A stretch of 64,000 nt of DNA from Bradyrhizobium sp. BRP22 (lineage in GTDB: Bacteria; Pseudomonadota; Alphaproteobacteria; Rhizobiales; Xanthobacteraceae), in NCBI RefSeq assembly GCF_020194175.1, contig NZ_JADYVX010000010.1:1-64000 (forward strand), given 5' to 3'. The translations under genes and the position numbers were made by a program. Under the pieces are notes generated by a model. It did not search any database. It was given only the letters and a program-made list of their open reading frames with translations, and was not told where the DNA came from. How positions within the stretch are numbered: the first letter of the stretch is position 1; the number at the start of each line of letters is the position of its first letter. This document shows, in pieces, positions 45,466 to 54,151 of this stretch.

Positions 45466-46467
45466 CTAAGCTTTCGGAAGCCGCGGGTCCAGCGACTGTA
45501 GCACGACGCGCCGGATCATGTCGGCATATCCGCGATACTCCGCCGCCCGTGCCTCATACATTTCGGCCACCGCGGCCCGGCCGCTCTGGCGGCCCTCCAG
45601 CGCCATGCGATGCACCAGTTCGGCGCGCTCCTCGATGATCCGCAGCGCCACCCGCAACGCCTCGTCGACCCGGCCCTCCTGCTCCTTGGCCAGCACGTCG
45701 GCGGTGAAAGCATGGCCGACCTGGCAACGGAAACGCAGCGGATGACTCTCCTTGAGCTCGGAAAGCACCCCGCCGCAGCTCGGACAGGTCAGCGGGGCCG
45801 GAGCGGCAATCGGGAGCAGGCTATCGCTGCCAATCCGCTCGCCCGCAGCGATCTCGACCTCCAGCCGGATTTCCGGCGGAATTGGCAGCGCAGCACCCGG
45901 CGCCTCGCGAACCAGGTCTGACAGGACGTCACCGATCCGCGTCCCGGGAACGCAGAGGTCGACGGTGGTCGCCTCCAGCGCGCGCAGCGGCATCTCGTCG
46001 GAGATGGCGTCTTGGGGGTCCTGCACCAGCGCGAAACCGCCGCAGCGCTTGATGGCGTTCAGCCCGGCCGCCCCATCAGACAGAAATCCGCTCAGGACGA
46101 CGCCGATTACCCGTGGGCCATAGTGCAGCGCGGCGGAGCGGAATAGTGGATCGATCGCCGGGCGCACCATGTTCTCGCGCGGGCCGCGGCCCAGCATCAT
46201 GTGATCCCTCAAGACCAGCAGATGATGGTCCGGCGGCGCGAGATAGATATGGCCATGCTCGATGAGCATGCCACTTTCCGCCTGGCGAACCGGCAGCTTG
46301 GCGGCCGCACTCGTCACGGTGGCAAGAAGCCCGATTCCCTGGGCCGGGATGTGTAGAACAATGAAGATCGCCGCGGCGAGATCGGCTGGCAGCCGGCCTA
46401 AAATCTCCTTCAGCGGCGCCGTTGCCCCGGCTGAACCGCCGATGACGATTATGTCGCGGTTGCCCAT
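45466..46467 (-). CDS. Stand-alone CheB-type methylesterase-like protein
   Basis: The 333-residue protein opens MGNRDIIVIGGSAGATAPL, with the CheB serine in GGSAG, histidine in IVLHIPAQG and acid in GVVLSGFLSDGAAGL. It has no receiver domain. The C-terminal part adds a possible metal-binding ribbon (LTCPSCGGVLSE, then FRCQVGHAF) followed by helices. Family members occur in rhizobial stress-signalling clusters and may not act in chemotaxis. ATG 46467 follows GGCGGG; ATG 46479 is an alternative. It is divergent from the response regulator gene over 98 bases. Confidence 0.88.
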   Translation of the reverse strand: MGNRDIIVIGGSAGATAPLKEILGRLPADLAAAIFIVLHIPAQGIGLLATVTSAAAKLPVRQAESGMLIEHGHIYLAPPDHHLLVLRDHMMLGRGPRENMVRPAIDPLFRSAALHYGPRVIGVVLSGFLSDGAAGLNAIKRCGGFALVQDPQDAISDEMPLRALEATTVDLCVPGTRIGDVLSDLVREAPGAALPIPPEIRLEVEIAAGERIGSDSLLPIAAPAPLTCPSCGGVLSELKESHPLRFRCQVGHAFTADVLAKEQEGRVDEALRVALRIIEERAELVHRMALEGRQSGRAAVAEMYEARAAEYRGYADMIRRVVLQSLDPRLPKA

Positions 46468-46565
46468 GGAACCCGCCATCGTTTGGGATGTTTTCGATAA
46501 GGCGGAGCTTCGCCTGACGTTCCTAACTCCAACAGGATTCCGGCGCAAAGGACGCGGAAGGTACA

Positions 46566-46961
46566 ATGTCAGCACCGGTTCTTCTTCGCGAGGGCAGCTT
46601 CCTGACTGGACGCCGCGTCCTTGTCGTCGAAGACGAGTATTTCCTCGCCGACGACATTGCGCGGGCATTCCGGACGCTCGGTGCCGAAATCGAGGGGCCG
46701 GTCGGTGAAGTCGAAGATGCGCTGGCCCTCCTGAACGGGCTGCGGACGGTCGACGGCGCGGTGCTCGACGTCAATCTCAGAAGCGCGTCGATACTCCCGG
46801 TGGCGCGCACGCTGCGATCCCGCGGTATCCCGTTCGTCTTCGCAACCGGCTATGACAGAAGCGCGATCGACCCTGAATTCGAGGACGTCCCGCTGTGGGA
46901 GAAGCCGCTCGATATTCCGGCAATGACTCGCGGGCTGAGCGGGCTGATCCTGCAGCATTGA
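46566..46961 (+). CDS. Single-domain response regulator
   Basis: The 131-residue receiver protein shows acidic residues in VVEDEYFLADD, the phospho-acceptor Asp in GAVLDVNLRS near residue 66, a Thr-containing FATGYD and the lysine in WEKPLD. It has no output domain, as in CheY-like or HWE-linked regulators. Its divergence from a CheB-like gene and nearness to the HWE kinase suggest it receives phosphate from that kinase. Confidence 0.88.
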   Translation: MSAPVLLREGSFLTGRRVLVVEDEYFLADDIARAFRTLGAEIEGPVGEVEDALALLNGLRTVDGAVLDVNLRSASILPVARTLRSRGIPFVFATGYDRSAIDPEFEDVPLWEKPLDIPAMTRGLSGLILQH

Positions 46962-47100
46962 AACGGTCGTCTGGATTGTGGACCGGCGGGCAAGCCGGCG
47001 CGCCCATCCATCAATTCGATATCGAATTTGCGCAGGTTAGTGCGCCCGTTCCGGAACGCCGCCATGCTGTTCGGCCTGGTAGCATCGAGCGGGTTGCGTC

Positions 47101-47280
47101 ATGAATGAACTGGACAAACGGATCGAACGACTAGAGCGCAGAGCCGCGGAAAGCGCGCTGATTGCCGACCTCTCGCCAAGGGCGGAAATCCGGATCCACA
47201 ACATCCGTCTGGCCGATGAACTGCGGCAGGTCGCTGCCGAACTGAAGGCGTTGCAGTCGGAGCGGCCCTGGGCGGCCTGA
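47101..47280 (+). CDS. Small helical protein, 59 residues
   Basis: The frame from ATG 47101 to TGA 47280 encodes [20 protein letters not shown], continuing with [21 protein letters not shown] and ending PWAA. It is amphipathic and charged, as a short coiled coil. GAGCGGG lies about 10 bases upstream. Codon use is like its neighbours. No family is recognised. The next 337 bases up to the catalase gene hold no other gene that I can see. Confidence 0.55.
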   Translation: MNELDKRIERLERRAAESALIADLSPRAEIRIHNIRLADELRQVAAELKALQSERPWAA

Positions 47281-47617
47281 GCGGCGGAGCTGCTTGGCCG
47301 CGCGCGACATTTCGAGGTGCCGCCGCAGATCGCTATGTCGCCGGCCGCCGGCTGGCGAAGCACGGCAGCGCCAGCTCCGAGAGCGCCATCAAAATGAAAG
47401 GTTCTTATTCCTGTCCCGGCGTGCCAGCGGATCATCAAAATTTTACTCAAGTCGATGGGTGCCCGGAAAGCATCGCGCCTCCACCCGCTTGGCCTGGATT
47501 ATTCGCTCGACAATCTCGCAAACATTTTTCGGTGAGAACCGATCGTTCTTCGACGCCCGGCGTTTGAACCGCAGACAACATCCAACTCAACGATTTCTCC
47601 GGATAGTACTGCGAGGC
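47281..47617. other. Region upstream of the catalase gene
   Basis: No gene is evident in these 337 bases. It should hold the catalase promoter. No good match to GGAAC-N16/17-CGTT was found by eye. A run ATCAAAATTTTACTC near 47433-47455 is AT-rich compared with its surroundings. Confidence 0.4.
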
Positions 47618-49735
47618 ATGATGGCCGGCTCAACCGAATTCGACAAACTCGCTTCTGCGCGCATCGCCGACGCCAACATTCGACGAGGCCAGGGGGGCGA
47701 AACCCACCAGATTGCTGAAGGCGAGATACCAACCCTCACGACACAGCAAGGTGCACCTGTCGCCGACGACCAGAACAGCCTGAAGATCGGGCAGCGCGGC
47801 CCGACATTGATGGAAGACTTTCACTTCCGCGAGAAGATCTTCCATTTCGATCACGAACGTATCCCCGAACGCGTGGTGCATGCCCGCGGGTTTGGAGCGC
47901 ATGGATTTTTCGAAACCTACGAATCGCTTGCCGACCTGACCAAGGCCGACATCTTCCAGCGCGCGGGCGAGAGGACGCCGGCGTTCGTCAGGTTCTCGAC
48001 GGTGGCCGGCAACAAGGGTTCGGCCGATCTCGCTCGCGACGTGCGCGGATTTGCGGTCAAGCTTTATACCAAGCATGGCAACTGGGACATCGTCGGCAAC
48101 AACATCCCCGTCTTCTTCATCCAGGACGCCATCAAGTTTCCGGATATCATCCATGCCGCCAAGCAGGAGCCCGATCGCGGCTTTCCGCAGGCGCAGACGG
48201 CACATGACAACTTCTGGGACTTCATCTCCTTGATGCCGGAATCCATCCACATGGCAATGTGGATCATGTCGGACCGGACCATTCCGCGCTCTTTTCGCTT
48301 CATGGAAGGATTCGGTGTCCACACGTTCCGGCTGGTGAACGAACGTGGAAAATCGACCTTCGTCAAGTTTCACTGGAAACCGAAGTTGGGCATGCAATCG
48401 GTGGTGTGGAACGAGGCCGTCAAGCTGAATGGCGCCGATCCCGATTTCCACCGGAGGGATCTCTGGGATGCGATCCAATCCGGCAACTATCCCGAATGGG
48501 AGCTCGGCTTGCAGCTATTCGATGACAAATTCGCCGATGAGTTCGAATTCGATGTCCTCGATCCGACAAAGATCATCCCCGAGGAACGGATCCCGGTCCG
48601 CCGTGTCGGCCGGCTGGTGCTGGACCGCACCGTCGACAACTTCTTCGCCGAAACCGAGCAGGTCGCGTTCCACACCGGCAATGTGGTGCCCGGCATCGAC
48701 TTCACCAACGATCCCCTGCTGCAGGGCCGCAACTTCTCCTATCTCGACACGCAGTTGAAGCGGCTTGGCGGGCCGAACTTCACCCATCTGCCGATCAACG
48801 CGCCCAAATGTCCTTTCCACACGCTACAACAGGATGGGCACATGGCCTTCTACAATCCGAAGGGCCGCGCCAACTACGAGCCCAATTCGTGGGGCGGTGT
48901 GGCGGGCGGACCACGCGAGGCGCCCGAGCGCGGATTTCATTCGTTCCCGTCGCCGGAGGCGGGTGAGAAGCGGCGCGTGCGCGGCGAGCTTTTCGCAGAT
49001 CACTACAGCCAGGCGCGGCAATTCTACATCAGCCAGACACAAGTCGAACAGACGCACATCAAGGATGCCTTCACCTTCGAGCTCAGCAAGGTGGAGACTC
49101 CGGCCATCCGCGCGCGCATGGTCTCTCATCTCATGAATGTCGACATGGAGCTGGCGTGTGGCGTGGCCGCTGGTCTTGGGATCGAATTGCCAACGGCGGC
49201 GGAGCCTGCCCGCCCCATCATCCAGGATCTACCGCCTTCGCCGGCTCTCAGCATCGTGCGGAACGGGCCCAAGGATTTCAAGGGACGCAAGCTCGGCATA
49301 CTCGTAAGCGACGGCACCGACGCACGCCTGCTCGACGCGCTCATTACCGCTGCGAAGGGTCGCAGCGCGCTCATCGAGATCGTTGCGCCAGCTGTCGGCG
49401 GCTTCAAGACGTCTGACGGCAAGGTTCATCCGGCCAAGCAGAAGATCAATGGCGGCCCTTCGGTTCTGTACGATGCCGTCGCGATTCTGATTTCGCCTGA
49501 CGGAGCAAAGCGGCTCGGCTCGGAGGCCACCGCCCGGGATTTCGTCGCGGATGCTTTCGCGCACGCAAAATTCATCGCTTATGCCGATGCGGCAAAGCCG
49601 CTGCTCGACAAGGCGGGAGCGACATCCGATGCCGGCTGCTTCCTGCTGTCGGCTCCTGCTGATGCCGATCGTTTCATCCAGCACTGCGGCGAATTGCGCT
49701 TCTGGACGCGCGAGCCGAACGTCCATTCGGTGTAG
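47618..49735 (+). CDS. katE: Large-subunit catalase (HPII/KatE type)
   Basis: The 705-residue catalase disproportionates hydrogen peroxide. The distal histidine lies in [15 protein letters not shown], the distal asparagine in VGNNIPVFF, and the proximal heme tyrosine in [14 protein letters not shown]-type small catalases are about 500 residues; this one has the extra C-terminal flavodoxin/DJ-1-like domain (about 545-700, [20 protein letters not shown]) of HPII enzymes. Two adjacent ATG codons at 47618 and 47621 could start it; GAGG is just upstream. Confidence 0.93.
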   Translation: MMAGSTEFDKLASARIADANIRRGQGGETHQIAEGEIPTLTTQQGAPVADDQNSLKIGQRGPTLMEDFHFREKIFHFDHERIPERVVHARGFGAHGFFETYESLADLTKADIFQRAGERTPAFVRFSTVAGNKGSADLARDVRGFAVKLYTKHGNWDIVGNNIPVFFIQDAIKFPDIIHAAKQEPDRGFPQAQTAHDNFWDFISLMPESIHMAMWIMSDRTIPRSFRFMEGFGVHTFRLVNERGKSTFVKFHWKPKLGMQSVVWNEAVKLNGADPDFHRRDLWDAIQSGNYPEWELGLQLFDDKFADEFEFDVLDPTKIIPEERIPVRRVGRLVLDRTVDNFFAETEQVAFHTGNVVPGIDFTNDPLLQGRNFSYLDTQLKRLGGPNFTHLPINAPKCPFHTLQQDGHMAFYNPKGRANYEPNSWGGVAGGPREAPERGFHSFPSPEAGEKRRVRGELFADHYSQARQFYISQTQVEQTHIKDAFTFELSKVETPAIRARMVSHLMNVDMELACGVAAGLGIELPTAAEPARPIIQDLPPSPALSIVRNGPKDFKGRKLGILVSDGTDARLLDALITAAKGRSALIEIVAPAVGGFKTSDGKVHPAKQKINGGPSVLYDAVAILISPDGAKRLGSEATARDFVADAFAHAKFIAYADAAKPLLDKAGATSDAGCFLLSAPADADRFIQHCGELRFWTREPNVHSV

Positions 49736-49796
49736 CGTTGGGCGACGTCAGTAGGAGACGTAAGAGAATCCGTCGTCGACATGACTTGAATCGACC

Positions 49797-49823
49797 GGCC
49801 CGCACCTGATGGAGATGCGGGCC
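49797..49823. terminator. Terminator-like hairpin between catalase and phosphoesterase genes
   Basis: GGCCCGCA and TGCGGGCC form a perfect 8-bp stem, with CT/AG able to pair further inside. It lies between convergent genes, 61 bases after the catalase stop and 20 bases before the phosphoesterase stop. There is no T-tract on either side. Confidence 0.5.
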
Positions 49824-49843
49824 AGTCCATCTTGCGCCTACCC

Positions 49844-51652
49844 TCAATGCCGATCGGAATCGCCCGCCTTGAGCGCGACTGCGAGATTGCGCACCGGCCG
49901 GGTCACGAGCGGATCGAGATCAAAGCGCTTCTCGAGCAGTTTGAGGATCGAGGTCGTGTCGTAGTCCTCGTGAGCGACACCCGACTTCTCGAAGCGCTTG
50001 GAGATCAGAAGCGCAGGGATACGGGTGCCAGGTCCCCATTGGTCCGCAGCCTTCGCTTCATCGCCGCGACGATTGTGGGGCGGCGGCGGCACGTGATCCC
50101 ACTGGCCGCCGAACTCGTCATAGGTGATGACGATGAGGGTGTCCCTGCCGTCCGGTCCTTCGACGATCGCCTTGACCAGATCGACCAGATGCTGGCTGCC
50201 CTCGGCTTCGCTGGCGTAACCAGGATGCTCGTTCTCCTCGCCGATCGGCTTGATGAAGCTGACGTCCTTCAACCTGCCGTTCTTTGCCGCCTGGATGAAC
50301 TCCGCCTCGTCCTTCAAATGGTCCTTGCGGGCCTTGGTCCCGGGCGCGTAATTGGCAAAGTAGTTGAACGCCTGATGGTGGAACTGGAAGTCCACGTCGA
50401 CGCAGTTGGGGAAGACTGCGGTGGGCAGATGGTTCGGATCGGTGCAGGTGGTGCCGTTTCCGTTGGTCCAGCCCGAGGCACCGACATCACCGTTGGCGTT
50501 CGACCAGCCGCCGGCATACCAGGCCCAGTCGACGCGCTTGGCCGACAACCGATCGCCGATGTTGGGCGTGTTGAGCGGCGGCAGGCGCCGGGCATCCGCC
50601 GTGCCCGGCGAATAGGGCTGATAGAACGGCTGAGTGGTGTTGATCGCATAGTCGCCGCAGGCGAGCCCGGCCGGCAAACCTGCCTGGCTGCACTTCGCCG
50701 TCAGTTGCGCATCCTTCACCGTGGTGAGCGGGGTGTAGAGCGGCGTGCTGGTCGGCATGCCGTTGGCGTCGACGATGGAGTGCAGGTCGTTGGCACTGCC
50801 GTCGTTGGAGGCGCCAACGAATTGCGGCGCGGCGGCCGCGACCAGGAACTGGTGGTTGAGGAACGAACCACCGAAGGCGCCCTGGAAGAAGCTGTCGGCG
50901 ATGACGTAGTTCGGCGCACCGCGATCATGGAGATAGCGGTAGATCGGCAGCTTCTTGGTGTCGTAATAGCCCATCACAAGACCGGACGCATCGCTGCCGG
51001 TCATGTAGCGGTTCTGACGGCCGCCATTGATCTGATACTGCTCGCTGTAGAAGCGATGCACGATGTCTTCCGTGCAGCCGCCGGGCAGACCGGTGCCGTT
51101 GAGGAAGCCGTGAGCCGCGAACGCGCCGATCGGCTTCGGGCAGGTGGTTGCCGACGTTGGAATGAAGTCGTTGATTTCGAACGGCTTGTTCTTGAAGGCG
51201 CTGAGAATCGCCAGCGAACCGCCATTGTCGGTGCAACTCGTCGGCAACGGCGAGGGAGACGTGAGATTGACGTCGTTCTGCAACAGGCACGTATAGACCG
51301 TCTTGTTGTCCTGGCGGACCTGCAGCGTGTGCGGCTGATCGGCATCGGAGACGCCGTTGATCCGGTCACGGCCGACGTCGCCCCAGTGGCCGTAGAGATT
51401 ATCGAAGCTGTGGTTCTCCTGATAGATGATCACGATGTGCTTGTACGCCTTGAGCAGATCGTCCCGATCATGGTGACCATGGTCATGATCGTGATCATGA
51501 CCGTGATTTCTGAAGTCCTGCCACTCGTCCCTGATGTCGTGCTTGAACTGGTCGATGATCTTCTCGACGAGATTCTCTGCCTTGGCCATCGGCGCGACCG
51601 CAATCGCACCGATAGCCAATGTAAACGCGGGAATGGCTCCCCAAAGCCGCAT
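49844..51652 (-). CDS. Secreted phosphoesterase (acid phosphatase/phospholipase C family), copy 1
   Basis: The 602-residue protein has a Sec signal peptide ending MAKAEN, then a His/Asp-rich tract (HGHDHDHDHGHHDRD) near residues 50-65. The PF04185-type phosphoesterase core starts HIVIIYQENHSFDNLYGHWG and has the late acidic motif ITYDEFGGQWDHVPPP with metal ligands. Such enzymes hydrolyse phosphate esters or phospholipids outside the inner membrane. ATG 51652 follows GGGGAGAACACC. It is divergent from a di-heme peroxidase gene. Confidence 0.88.
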   Translation of the reverse strand: MRLWGAIPAFTLAIGAIAVAPMAKAENLVEKIIDQFKHDIRDEWQDFRNHGHDHDHDHGHHDRDDLLKAYKHIVIIYQENHSFDNLYGHWGDVGRDRINGVSDADQPHTLQVRQDNKTVYTCLLQNDVNLTSPSPLPTSCTDNGGSLAILSAFKNKPFEINDFIPTSATTCPKPIGAFAAHGFLNGTGLPGGCTEDIVHRFYSEQYQINGGRQNRYMTGSDASGLVMGYYDTKKLPIYRYLHDRGAPNYVIADSFFQGAFGGSFLNHQFLVAAAAPQFVGASNDGSANDLHSIVDANGMPTSTPLYTPLTTVKDAQLTAKCSQAGLPAGLACGDYAINTTQPFYQPYSPGTADARRLPPLNTPNIGDRLSAKRVDWAWYAGGWSNANGDVGASGWTNGNGTTCTDPNHLPTAVFPNCVDVDFQFHHQAFNYFANYAPGTKARKDHLKDEAEFIQAAKNGRLKDVSFIKPIGEENEHPGYASEAEGSQHLVDLVKAIVEGPDGRDTLIVITYDEFGGQWDHVPPPPHNRRGDEAKAADQWGPGTRIPALLISKRFEKSGVAHEDYDTTSILKLLEKRFDLDPLVTRPVRNLAVALKAGDSDRH

Positions 51653-51940
51653 GGTGTTCTCCCCTGAGAGCAAACATGGAATAACGCAAGTGAGGCTATC
51701 TGCCGCACATTTCGATCCGATGACTGTTTTCCGACAATGCAGGAATCGCGCACACGCGGAGACCACTTGCATCACGCTTAGACCGACGTCGATGTGTGCT
51801 CTGACATCTGAGCGTCATCAAACTGACGACAAGCTTCGTCTATCCAGTCCAGCCGCGGTCTCGCCAACAGGGTCGCTGTCATCCGCACGACATCTGCTGT
51901 TCACAGACCGCTCGAGCAGATTGTTGCAGGGGCTTTTGTC

Positions 51941-53374
51941 GTGATGATCAGGAACATTCTTGCGTGCCGCTCGCGCCGAGACACCGCGGCTGCCGCGGTT
52001 CGCGTCACTTCATCCGCCTTGATTCGACTGATCGCCTTGGTTGCAGCGCTCTTCCCGTTGCGGACTGAAGCCTTTCCATTGGGCGGCGATCAGACAGTGC
52101 TGCCGACCGGCACCGAATTCTCCGAGGAGGCTCTGGCGAAGCCGCGCGAACTGTTCCACTCGGAGGCCGTGGGCGGGCACAAGTCCTATCTGATCAATCT
52201 TGGCGATCTCGCGTTCAACTCGCCTGCCATCCTGGGCGGCAAGGCGCGGCAGGCGGAAATGAGCTGCGGCACCTGTCACGTCAACGGGACATCGAATCCG
52301 AAGCTGTTCGTTCCCGGTGCCTCTTCGCGCCCCGGCACCTTCGACACCACGAGCCTGATGTTCAATCCGAAGGCATTCAACAGCATCCTCGATCCGGTCC
52401 GGATCCCCAGCCTGCGCGGCGCGCGCTTTCTGGCGCCTTACGGGCATGATGGCCGCATGACCTCGCTGCGCGACTTCATATATAATGTCATCGTCAACGA
52501 GTTCGACGGGCCGCGGCCGAGCGATGCCGTCCTCGACGGCCTGGTCGCCTACATCAACGACATCGACTTTCTTCCCAATCCCCGGCTTTCGCCCGGCGGC
52601 GTGCTTGCCGCACAGGCGAGCGCCGCCGAGCGCCACGGCGAGCAGCTGTTCTTCAAGCCGTTTCCACACCAGCCCCAACTCAGCTGCGCCACCTGTCACA
52701 CTCCGACCGGCGTCTTCACCGACCAGACTCGCCATGACGTTGGCTCAGGCGGCCTGGTGAAAACGCCGACCTTGCTTAACGCCAACTTCAACGCGCCCTA
52801 CTTCCACGATGGCCGGTATGACACTTACGAAGAAGTGGTCGGGCATTTCGACCGCATGTTCGATCTCGCCCTCTCGTCGCAGGACACGCAGGACCTTGTC
52901 GCCTATCTGACGGCGATCGGCGACGGCGACCGCCCTTTCGACAAGGACGGTGTGGCGATCCGCATGAAGGAAGTACGTGAGCTCGCGAGCGTGCTGGAAT
53001 TGGCCATCCCCGCTGCGGACACCGCCGTGGTCTCGCTGGCGGTCACGGGCGTCGGCGCCGAGCTGCGTGAACTGACCGAGCATATTCCGGATATCAGGTA
53101 TGCTTCGGTCGGAGGCCAGGAAGAACGGCTTGCGGCGCGCACCGTCGTCAAGGATCTGGTTCTCAGCCTGCGTCGCATTGATCTCGCAGTTGCTGCAGGC
53201 TATCTCGACGAGGCCATGGCTGAATACGACAAGTTCTCCATGCTCGCGACCTTTGATGTCCCCGTCGCGTTGAAAAAGGCCGAGCCGTGGTCGCTGTTCA
53301 ACGCCAACGTTCACCAGTCGCACTACGCTGCGCTCGGACGGATGCTGCAAACGACAGTCAGGCAATCGCAGTGA
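51941..53374 (+). CDS. Di-heme cytochrome c peroxidase-like protein, copy 1
   Basis: The 477-residue exported protein carries two heme motifs, CGTCH near residue 109 and CATCH near 251, in a MauG/CcpA-type arrangement with VRIPSLRGARFLAPYGHDGRMTSLRDF and LVKTPTLLNANFNAPYFHDGRYDTYEE. These act as periplasmic peroxidases or as oxidative modifiers of partner proteins. It is a close paralogue of 56511-57887. The C-terminal 110 residues are helical and not part of the classical peroxidase core. GTG 51941 has AGGGG upstream; ATG 51944 is equally possible. It is divergent from phosphoesterase copy 1. Confidence 0.88.
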   Translation: MMIRNILACRSRRDTAAAAVRVTSSALIRLIALVAALFPLRTEAFPLGGDQTVLPTGTEFSEEALAKPRELFHSEAVGGHKSYLINLGDLAFNSPAILGGKARQAEMSCGTCHVNGTSNPKLFVPGASSRPGTFDTTSLMFNPKAFNSILDPVRIPSLRGARFLAPYGHDGRMTSLRDFIYNVIVNEFDGPRPSDAVLDGLVAYINDIDFLPNPRLSPGGVLAAQASAAERHGEQLFFKPFPHQPQLSCATCHTPTGVFTDQTRHDVGSGGLVKTPTLLNANFNAPYFHDGRYDTYEEVVGHFDRMFDLALSSQDTQDLVAYLTAIGDGDRPFDKDGVAIRMKEVRELASVLELAIPAADTAVVSLAVTGVGAELRELTEHIPDIRYASVGGQEERLAARTVVKDLVLSLRRIDLAVAAGYLDEAMAEYDKFSMLATFDVPVALKKAEPWSLFNANVHQSHYAALGRMLQTTVRQSQ

Positions 53375-53378
53375 CCGC

Positions 53379-54065
53379 TCACTCCGAGGCCGGCGGCGCG
53401 ACCCATACGTCGCTCTGCCGGATGCGGTCGATCAGCGCCCGCGGATCGAATTTGCGCATACCGGGCGGAAGTTCGAACGATTGCGCCGATTGCGGCTCGT
53501 CTCGGATGTTCTCGACGACGATCATCGTACCATCCGCGGTCTTGATCTGGAGCGGAAACCGGCGCTCGCGGTCGACCCAGCCGACAAAGCCGGCGCCGGA
53601 CGCAGCAGTGATCCGATAGATGTCCGCCTTGCGATCTCCGACCATCCCCTCCCCGTCGCGCCCGCAGTGCCAGGTGTCGGGATCCACCGGCGCCGCCAGG
53701 GACGCCATCATCTGCCATTGCCGGCAGGGCTCGTCGGGATCAACTGGAACGAACATCCGCGTCAGCGGAGTTGATTGCCGTGCGTCCATGAACACCTTCG
53801 CGCGCGGGCGCACGAAATAGGCAGCAGGCGTCGCAACTTCGACCAGAAAGAAGCCATCGGCAAAATCGGCCGTCTCTATCCTCACCTTGTTTTCCGACAC
53901 ACGCACACTTCCGATACGCGCAGCCTGTTCACCGCGCATCGTGGCAATGTCCGCGGAAAACTGCTGGGCCGCGGCCGAAACGCTGACAAGTGCCGAGCCG
54001 ACTAGAGCAAACAGCGATGCTCTCAGCCTCCTGTTCCCCCTTGCAATTATTCGGTCTCGATCCAT
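53379..54065 (-). CDS. Exported protein of unknown function
   Basis: The 228-residue protein has a signal peptide (RLRASLFALVGSALVSVSAAAQQ). The mature part is beta-rich (VRVSENKVRIETADFADGFFLVEVATPAAYFVRPRAKVFMDA), resembling lipoprotein-carrier or outer-membrane-lipoprotein-sorting folds, but no family is certain. It holds two cysteines (EPCRQWQ and WHCGRDG) that could form a disulfide. Its stop lies four bases from that of the di-heme peroxidase and it sits 86 bases after phosphoesterase copy 2. Confidence 0.7.
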   Translation of the reverse strand: MDRDRIIARGNRRLRASLFALVGSALVSVSAAAQQFSADIATMRGEQAARIGSVRVSENKVRIETADFADGFFLVEVATPAAYFVRPRAKVFMDARQSTPLTRMFVPVDPDEPCRQWQMMASLAAPVDPDTWHCGRDGEGMVGDRKADIYRITAASGAGFVGWVDRERRFPLQIKTADGTMIVVENIRDEPQSAQSFELPPGMRKFDPRALIDRIRQSDVWVAPPASE

Positions 54066-54151
54066 CGCAAAATCTCAGCGTAAAGAAACACGGTGGTGCC
54101 GACCGAACCATTGGCTCGACCGGCCCCCTCTTCAGATCGGCTCGCGATCAG

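Noticed and set aside
46468..46565. Possible EcfG promoter for the CheB-like gene (GGAAT-N17-CGTC on the minus strand)
   Set aside because: It differs from the consensus at two conserved positions, so it is too weak to list.
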